Source: a virus. From it: a stretch of DNA of 43,446 nucleotides. This document shows positions 38,232-43,446 of the stretch, in pieces. Location: IMG/VR virus record IMGVR_UViG_3300022928_000052, positions 1 through 43,446 of that record; one strand, 5' to 3'. Below the pieces are notes generated by a model. That model ran no database searches. It was not told the DNA's origin and saw nothing but the letters and a program-made list of their open reading frames with translations. Position 1 is the stretch's first letter. Each line of letters begins with the position of its first letter. Made by a program: the position numbers and the translations under genes.

Positions 38232-38439
38232 TCCTTTTTCCAAATCCAAAATGTTCAAGACAAACATTGAGTTTATCTTCTGCTTCTGCAATCTTACCGA
38301 TTTGCACTTCAATCGCTTCTACGATATCAGAGTGTTCTCCGATACCAGCAGGATTCTTTTGGTACACCGTAATGTTTGCTTGTGCAACCGCAATCTCACC
38401 TTCTAGTTTTTTAACCAATGCTTCAATTAGATAATTCAT
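38224..38439 (-). CDS. Small coiled-coil protein (71 aa)
   Basis: It begins MNYLIEALVKKLEGEIAVAQ. The sequence is mostly two helices with regular hydrophobic spacing and a short N-P-A-G-I-G-E loop between them, so a helical hairpin is likely. The start is fixed by AAGGAG 8 nt upstream, inside the end of the glycosyltransferase gene. The function is unknown; it may be a structural partner of its neighbours. Confidence 0.62.
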   Translation of the reverse strand: MNYLIEALVKKLEGEIAVAQANITVYQKNPAGIGEHSDIVEAIEVQIGKIAEAEDKLNVCLEHFGFGKRNA

Positions 38440-39088
38440 TCATTTGACTCCTTATTACTTCATTACCCTTCTTACCCGTGTGATGGATAATCTTTGGATT
38501 CTTTACTTGTATGTTATCTATGTAGTCTAATCTTAAAGTGTTATATGAGTGTGGTATAGGTTGAATGCATGATAACTTCTTGAGGGCATCACCACCCATC
38601 ATAAGATATAAAACCTCTTGGTCACCCTGTACAGGATTGCGAATACATTCGTCTGCCCACGCACGTAGGATATTAGGCGTTCCTTCTACTGCGACTACAC
38701 CAGAGTTATACCATTCTCCAAGTTCATCTCTACGAGTAGACCAAGGCCTGTCTTTGACCATACCCAGTTTACCCTTTTCGGTCAAATCAAAAATAGTTGA
38801 GATGTCATCGGTAACTTCACAATCAGTGTCCAACCAACAAACCTTTTCAACATCATCTAGTTTGGTTGCGTCCAGAATTGCACGAGGTTTCTTGAACCAC
38901 CCTTGTGCTTCACTCATGATACCAATAACCAAATCAAAGTGTTCTTCTGCAAGTTTACGACCGTCCTTGCTCATACCAAAGTCAGCACAAATAATTGGAG
39001 TCGTATTGTGTTCTCTATACTTCTTAATAAACCACGGCAATTGCCATTCGGTGTTTACGTCACACCCTGTTAAAAATACTTCACGCAT
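38423..39088 (-). CDS. Glycosyltransferase, GT8-like (221 aa)
   Basis: It begins MREVFLTGCDVNTEWQLPWF. The strand VCWLDTDCEV holds a D-T-D (DxD) metal and sugar-nucleotide motif, followed by EWYNSGVVAVEG and GDQEVLYLM, and IIHHTGKKG at the end, where GT8 enzymes have H-x-x-G. These are the usual landmarks of retaining GT-A transferases. The start is uncertain: ATGs at 39088 (overlapping the previous stop) and 39100 are both possible and neither has a well-spaced ribosome site. Confidence 0.75.
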   Translation of the reverse strand: MREVFLTGCDVNTEWQLPWFIKKYREHNTTPIICADFGMSKDGRKLAEEHFDLVIGIMSEAQGWFKKPRAILDATKLDDVEKVCWLDTDCEVTDDISTIFDLTEKGKLGMVKDRPWSTRRDELGEWYNSGVVAVEGTPNILRAWADECIRNPVQGDQEVLYLMMGGDALKKLSCIQPIPHSYNTLRLDYIDNIQVKNPKIIHHTGKKGNEVIRSQMNELSN

Positions 39089-39728
39089 CGATGATTTCAT
39101 ATCCTTCTTTCCAATTATGTTTTGCTTTACAACCTTCTTCAACTTGAATAGTCGTGAAAGTATCTCTAGCTTCTGCAACGAAAGGATAACACTCTTGTAA
39201 CCAAGGGAATGTGGTCAGATTTAAATAAACGTCAGTTGGTTTTGCATACAGTGGCGCATTCTCCACCAATAGTCTTGCACCAGCTGGAGTCACCATGTAC
39301 GCATGAGCGCCAGGAAAATATCGTTTAGTTGTTAACGGATTAATCCCTAACATTGGTGGAGTGTTCCACTTACCGTAAGATGGTTTTCCCATATTCATCA
39401 CATAGTTAGGAAACACAAATGGTAGTGGTGCCACCATCACGGCATCATGTTCAAAGATAACAAAGTTCTCGTTACCCTTGGAACAGGCTTCCCACAATGC
39501 GTAGTGTGATAGGAATGCCGAAATACAATTCAAGTTACGAGAATACTTCTCATCAAATTGTACGGGGTCAATACCCCTTGTCTTTAATAGTTCTACAGGA
39601 TTATCTTTAGGAGTAATGGCATCAAACATTTTAATTTGAAGTTCATGTCTCCATCCAGATTCGATACAACGTTCCGCAACCTTTAATGATTGTGGATTGT
39701 CTTTAATTGTAATTACAAATGCTTTCAT
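39081..39728 (-). CDS. LPS-type glycosyltransferase, GT25-like (215 aa)
   Basis: It begins MKAFVITIKDNPQSLKVAER. The middle reads NCISAFLSHYALWEACSKGN followed by FVIFEHDAVM, the GT25 pattern of S-H-x-x-x-W then E-D/H-D-A. The end has AYMVTPAGARLLVE. The start overlaps the previous stop (ATGA, 39728). GT25 enzymes add sugars to lipooligosaccharide. The next gene upstream is a paralogue with the same M-K-A-F start. Confidence 0.78.
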   Translation of the reverse strand: MKAFVITIKDNPQSLKVAERCIESGWRHELQIKMFDAITPKDNPVELLKTRGIDPVQFDEKYSRNLNCISAFLSHYALWEACSKGNENFVIFEHDAVMVAPLPFVFPNYVMNMGKPSYGKWNTPPMLGINPLTTKRYFPGAHAYMVTPAGARLLVENAPLYAKPTDVYLNLTTFPWLQECYPFVAEARDTFTTIQVEEGCKAKHNWKEGYEIIDA

Positions 39729-40438
39729 TGTGTTGTGGTTGACTTCAACCCCCTCTGTATAGTTGTATAATAAGGATACACAACCTGTAACCACGGAAAC
39801 ATCTGTTTACACATCAATGCATCATTAGGCCACATTCCGATATCTTTCACCTTATCTAGTAGTTTCTTAGCACCCTTGGGTGATATCATATATGCGGAAT
39901 TACCCGCAAGACCTTGGGGTACGTCCCAGTCATCTACACTAGGAACTGGTTGTAGGCCAACGAATGATGATACTTTTCTATGAAACTCTTGAGACCTTCT
40001 AGTTGCACCTCTTGGGTCATTAAGCCCTATTATACCACCTTTCCACTCTTCTGTCAAGTCATTAGGTTTTAATTGTCTGGCAAACAGTGCATCATGTTCC
40101 AGTACAACAATGGTCTCATCAAGGTCGATTGCTTTCTGCCAACATCTCATATGAGATATCATACACGCAACTCGATTTGGATGGTTCGCAGTTTTGTAAT
40201 GAGTAAGACGCAGGCCTGTTTTCATATCAAGACCGTCTTGGTGTTCGTCCAAAGGATATGTCCAAGCTATACCAGACATCTCCAAAGACTCCATTCCGTC
40301 ACCTATTGTCATAGGCGTAGTTGCGGGTAGAATAATTGGTTCTAATTTACTTTTAGTTTTCTTAATAGATTCAATAACCATACGAGTCGCAACTGTGGAC
40401 TCATGGTTGTTTATCATACTAATTATGAAGGCTTTCAT
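39725..40438 (-). CDS. Second GT25-like glycosyltransferase (237 aa)
   Basis: It begins MKAFIISMINNHESTVATRM and has ACMISHMRCWQKAIDLDE then VVLEHDALF, and AYMISPKGAKKLLDKV, so it shares the order of motifs of the neighbouring GT25-like protein. The tandem pair probably arose by duplication. The first ATG of the frame (40444) is two codons longer. It overlaps the upstream gene by about 20 nt. Confidence 0.76.
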   Translation of the reverse strand: MKAFIISMINNHESTVATRMVIESIKKTKSKLEPIILPATTPMTIGDGMESLEMSGIAWTYPLDEHQDGLDMKTGLRLTHYKTANHPNRVACMISHMRCWQKAIDLDETIVVLEHDALFARQLKPNDLTEEWKGGIIGLNDPRGATRRSQEFHRKVSSFVGLQPVPSVDDWDVPQGLAGNSAYMISPKGAKKLLDKVKDIGMWPNDALMCKQMFPWLQVVYPYYTTIQRGLKSTTTQ

Positions 40439-41177
40439 CAACATCTCTCACATACTCCCATCTCTCTGATAGGTAACATCCACCATGATAACTCTCATGA
40501 TAAAATCCAAAGGGTTCGGATAGTATTTGATACCATCCCTCTTCTGCACTTTTTAACTTCTTATCCTTATATAGAGAATCCACTAAGTCCGTATCCCAAC
40601 ACTCTCTTGGATGGATTATCAACGCATCATTGATATAGTAAGTAGTCTCCTTACTCATACCTTTAAGTTTATTGAAGTCATGAGTGCCATAGTAGTTCAT
40701 ACAATTGAATCCTTTCGGAATTATTCTTTCGTATGCATCTTTGATAATATCATCCCAAGGTAATTGGTCAGATACTATTACATCAAATCGTGTACGAATA
40801 ATCATATCGTATTCTTGTGGTACTGACTTCATCATCTCATTGTGTATGAGAATCTGTTTGTGCCAGTTCGCAGATGCATGTGCGTGTTTCAACTGACTAT
40901 GACTAGTGTCTCCCTCTTCGGCATTTTTAAGTAGTTTAGGAAAGATATCCCGTCTTAAACGAGACGCATCATCAGGATAGGCTTCAGTATCAAATACAGG
41001 ATGATATTTGTTTTCGGGTTCATCAAAATAGAAATCTACGGTGGTATCCACCGCACTTTGACCATTCCATAAACCAGTGAACATCTTATCGTGAGGAAGA
41101 ATTTCCCTCGAACGTTCTACCCACTTTGAATCACAAAACTCATTCCATCTACCCGATAGACACAATGCAATCTTCAT
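40419..41177 (-). CDS. Glycosyltransferase-like protein (252 aa)
   Basis: It begins MKIALCLSGRWNEFCDSKWV and contains the segment EYDMIIRTRFDVIVSD, a pattern common in small sugar-transfer or surface-polysaccharide proteins with an R-x-R-x-D core. The C-terminal part has YYINDALIIHPREC and Y-L-S-E-R-W. The precise family and sugar are not clear. The start at 41177 overlaps the previous stop as TAATG. Confidence 0.65.
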   Translation of the reverse strand: MKIALCLSGRWNEFCDSKWVERSREILPHDKMFTGLWNGQSAVDTTVDFYFDEPENKYHPVFDTEAYPDDASRLRRDIFPKLLKNAEEGDTSHSQLKHAHASANWHKQILIHNEMMKSVPQEYDMIIRTRFDVIVSDQLPWDDIIKDAYERIIPKGFNCMNYYGTHDFNKLKGMSKETTYYINDALIIHPRECWDTDLVDSLYKDKKLKSAEEGWYQILSEPFGFYHESYHGGCYLSERWEYVRDVDESLHN

Positions 41178-42523
41178 TAGCAACCACGTAAGTATGTCTC
41201 TAGGTCTTCGGGTGTACCAAGTCCCCACATCTCAGATGCTTCATGAATAAAGATTTTCTTACCCATTAGAATTGCCTGATTGAATACAGGACACACATAG
41301 AACTCACCGTTCACTCGTTTCTGCATAGCAATCATATCTTTTGCAGACTCAACATAATCCTCACCACGTTTCCAGTAATAGAAACCAACAGTCGCATTAT
41401 CACTGATTGGGTCTTTTTCGGCAACCTTGGTTACCATGCCATCATTATCAACTTTTGCATAACTCCACTTAGGGTGTGTTGCTTTAAAAGTAACAATACC
41501 ACCATCTGCGTTTAGTTCTTGCATCTTATACATAAACTCAATTGGATTCCAATCTACCCATTGGTCAGAGTTTGCAATAATCAGTGGTTGTTCATTGGCA
41601 ATATACTCTTCTGCAAGTAATGTCGTGCAAGCTGCACCTTCGGTAACACCATCTACTTCAATGATTCTACAGTTTGGTGCAATCAAATTTAACATAGAGT
41701 CTAAGTTATACTTTTCTCGGTGTTCCTTCTGTACAATAAAGATATAGTTTGCATCAATACCAAGGTTCTCGACCACAGTCTGAATCATTGGTTTACCATT
41801 GACATCAATCAAAGGTTTGGGAAAACTATATCCAGCTTTTGCAAATCGACTACCCGCACCCGCCATAGGAATCAATACGTTCATCTTTGGGTCAACCCAT
41901 TTAAGTGTCGTATTTTTGCCATTTTGAATTCTATCAACCAAACTTAGAGTAACATCTTCGGGAGAACTAACTCGTAGAATTTGATGTTCAGGTACACCAC
42001 TAGAATATGCAGACATCAATCCTGTCGGAGAATCTTCGATGATGATACACTCAGAAGGATGTACACCCAAACCTATCATTGCATTCCACCAAATCTCAGG
42101 GTGTGGTTTTGGGTTGGTAACATCGTAACTACTCAGAACAACATCCACATACTCATCAAGTTGTAACATCTCTACGCATTTTTGTACAGTCTTACCGATA
42201 GCATTAGAACAGATACCAATAGTAAATCCAAGTTCTTTAAGTTTACCAAAGACTTCAGTAATGTCCTTGTTCGGTTTGATAGTGTTCATTTTGTAGTAAG
42301 TGACAGATTGTTTGTGTATTTGAAGTTTATCAATCACGTCCTTCGATACACCCAGCCTTTCCAACTTATCTTCTGTAGTCAGACCGTCATACTTAGATAG
42401 ATGTTCCTTTACTGTTATTTGTGGATAACCAAACTTATCCAACGCTTCATTCAAAGCATCGAAATGTATTTTCTTAGTACTGACCAGAACACCGTCTAGG
42501 TCAAATAGAATTGTCTTTATCAT
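41177..42523 (-). CDS. Bifunctional HAD phosphatase / sugar nucleotidyltransferase fusion (448 aa)
   Basis: Residues 1-205 form a HAD hydrolase of the beta-phosphoglucomutase type: ILFDLDGVLV with Asp8 and Asp10, GICSNAIGKT (Ser/Asn motif II), NPKPHPEIW (Lys) and IIEDSPTG (acid motif IV). Residues about 214-448 are a sugar-phosphate nucleotidyltransferase: NVLIPMAGAGSRF, SFPKPLIDVNGKPMI, IANSDQWVDWNP and GLGTPEDLETYL. The pairing suggests dephosphorylation or phosphate transfer plus activation to an NDP-sugar, feeding the neighbouring glycosyltransferases. The start overlaps the methyltransferase stop (ATGA). Confidence 0.88.
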   Translation of the reverse strand: MIKTILFDLDGVLVSTKKIHFDALNEALDKFGYPQITVKEHLSKYDGLTTEDKLERLGVSKDVIDKLQIHKQSVTYYKMNTIKPNKDITEVFGKLKELGFTIGICSNAIGKTVQKCVEMLQLDEYVDVVLSSYDVTNPKPHPEIWWNAMIGLGVHPSECIIIEDSPTGLMSAYSSGVPEHQILRVSSPEDVTLSLVDRIQNGKNTTLKWVDPKMNVLIPMAGAGSRFAKAGYSFPKPLIDVNGKPMIQTVVENLGIDANYIFIVQKEHREKYNLDSMLNLIAPNCRIIEVDGVTEGAACTTLLAEEYIANEQPLIIANSDQWVDWNPIEFMYKMQELNADGGIVTFKATHPKWSYAKVDNDGMVTKVAEKDPISDNATVGFYYWKRGEDYVESAKDMIAMQKRVNGEFYVCPVFNQAILMGKKIFIHEASEMWGLGTPEDLETYLRGC

Positions 42524-43137
42524 TTATTTACCGCTATAATATAAGTGTCACCACACTTAGTTTCCTTGCGTCTATCGTATGTCTTGTGACTATATTCTGA
42601 GAGTTTAGTCATAAGACGGTTATGTTTCAACATGTCATACAGGTCTAATCTATTCTGAATCCAAGGGTGTTGTAACTCTGCTTGACTCATACGATGCATA
42701 GGCCATATATCTTCGATAAAGTATGTTCCATCATCTTTTAGGAACGGGATACAGTTCTCAAAGGTCAGTCGATTAGCTTCGGGCCAGTGAGCGCCATCAT
42801 CGATAATAAAATCAAACTCGACATCACCCCACGCATTCCTCATTTTCGTACCAAGAGATGCGTCCATAGAATCTGCTTTTAACCACTTGACACGTTCTTC
42901 ACTCAGAATATCTAGGTCTTTGGGATTGGTGCGAGTAAAGATATCAATAGTGTAAATTGTTCCGTTAGGAAAGTATTCATGAAATGCACGAGTAGAAGCT
43001 GCCTTAAACGTACCAATCTCAAGAAGATTGATAGGTTCTTCTCTTACAGACTCCATGTATGGTTCATACTCTTTATAGTAATGATGTTTCTCTGTGCCCT
43101 TATCGCACTTGTATTTGTCAAATAATTGTTTAAGCAT
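42520..43137 (-). CDS. SAM-dependent methyltransferase (205 aa)
   Basis: It begins MLKQLFDKYKCDKGTEKHHY. Motif I is NLLEIGTFKAAST (about 38-50), then TIYTIDIF, FDFIIDDGAHWPEANRLTFE with the D-D-G-A-H of macrolide/sugar O-methyltransferases (MycE and MycF type), and YFIEDIWP. The ATG at 43137 fits the family start and overlaps the previous stop by 8 nt; the frame continues to 43188 without support. In this cassette an O-methylation of a sugar is likely (inference). Confidence 0.8.
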   Translation of the reverse strand: MLKQLFDKYKCDKGTEKHHYYKEYEPYMESVREEPINLLEIGTFKAASTRAFHEYFPNGTIYTIDIFTRTNPKDLDILSEERVKWLKADSMDASLGTKMRNAWGDVEFDFIIDDGAHWPEANRLTFENCIPFLKDDGTYFIEDIWPMHRMSQAELQHPWIQNRLDLYDMLKHNRLMTKLSEYSHKTYDRRKETKCGDTYIIAVNK

Positions 43138-43446
43138 TCCAATAGTTCCTCGTTGCACCTGTATCAAAGTCAAATCCCCAATGGTCAATGTCCTTTTGAT
43201 ACCAATCGGCTACAATCTGTATAGTTTCTTTAGTGTATATATCCCTGTAAGATATATCGTATCCTGTAACATTACTAGGTGTCACATTATGTTTTAAATT
43301 AAAATATAAATTTATGTCCTCATCATAGTTTTCAAAACGAAGAATGTTACTATTAATTTTTTCGTCTTCTTCAACAACATAATCGTATTGAGTTAACCAA
43401 CTACGAATAGGGCACATATAAAAATCCTCGGTTGGAAATTCATTTC
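43130..43446 (-). CDS. Sulfotransferase-like protein, C-terminal part (runs off the window)
   Basis: The frame is open to the right edge, so the N-terminus and the PAPS-binding loop are outside the window. The visible part has C-P-I-R-S-W-L-T-Q-Y-D-Y, then NILRFENYDEDINLYF and ISYRDIYTKETIQIVADWYQ with K-D-I-D-H-W-G-F-D-F. This matches the end of sulfotransferase-like proteins (L-R-F-E-x-L, then Y-R-x-Y-Y-x-x-x-T, then D-I-x-x-F-G-Y). A role in sulfating a glycan is likely from the cassette, but the fold is inferred from the C-terminus alone. Confidence 0.6.
   Translation of the reverse strand, partial: NEFPTEDFYMCPIRSWLTQYDYVVEEDEKINSNILRFENYDEDINLYFNLKHNVTPSNVTGYDISYRDIYTKETIQIVADWYQKDIDHWGFDFDTGATRNYWNA

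Overview
The window is a contiguous piece of a T4-superfamily myovirus genome, closest in style to the marine T4-like phages of cyanobacteria and SAR11-type hosts. The evidence is a near-complete T4-type baseplate (homologues of gp48, gp53, gp27, gp5, gp25, gp6 and gp8), tail-tube cap, tape measure, head-completion proteins, gp32, the late co-activator gp33, TATAAATA late promoters and a DUF4815 virion protein of the marine-phage type. The DNA is AT-rich, genes are packed with 1-8 nt overlaps, and almost nothing is intergenic. The host cannot be named: no photosystem genes are present, so a heterotrophic marine bacterium is at least as likely as a cyanobacterium (inference).

Layout. (1) 1-23691, minus strand: one long late block read right to left. 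It runs gp48, gp53, gp27, a three-gene version of gp5 (OB plus lysozyme-like, amidase, beta-helix), an unknown protein, gp25, gp6, an unknown structural protein, a fibre-like protein, gp8, a 1733-residue DUF4815 protein, a small coiled-coil protein and two very repetitive fibre-like proteins. The N-terminus of a further paralogue runs off the left edge. (2) 23703-30032, plus strand: late block with gp4 nuclease, a radical SAM enzyme, a gp2-like protein, a gp54-like tube protein, a gp26-like tail chaperone with a probable -1 frameshift extension, and the tape measure. (3) 30030-34107, minus strand: early/middle block with gp32 and its terminator, gp33 and several small conserved phage proteins, served by four sigma70-type promoters with exact 17-bp spacers. 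(4) 34130-36734, plus strand: a tightly coupled four-gene operon behind a late promoter, with two paralogous unknown proteins and a P-loop kinase that has a capsid-targeting-like N-terminus. (5) 36738-36946: two arginine tRNAs behind a consensus sigma70 promoter. (6) 36943-43446, minus strand: a coupled cassette of surface-sugar enzymes (sulfotransferase-like, methyltransferase, HAD-nucleotidyltransferase fusion, four glycosyltransferase-like proteins), plus a nuclease, a GroES-like co-chaperonin and a Rossmann-like protein.

How it fits together. Sigma70-type promoters probably serve the replication and regulatory genes. gp33, with a gp55 sigma factor outside the window, would then activate TATAAATA promoters for baseplate, tail and head genes. 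The GroES-like protein may assist capsid folding as T4 gp31 does. The sugar cassette probably alters host or virion glycans.

The most interesting items are the T TTT TTT frameshift at the tail-chaperone gene, the split gp5 spike with a lysozyme-like domain that seems to lack its catalytic glutamate, the aromatic-x-Gly-Asn tetrapeptide fibre, late promoters placed exactly where transcripts would be leaderless, the radical SAM enzyme among head genes, and the four-gene late operon with paralogues of unknown function.
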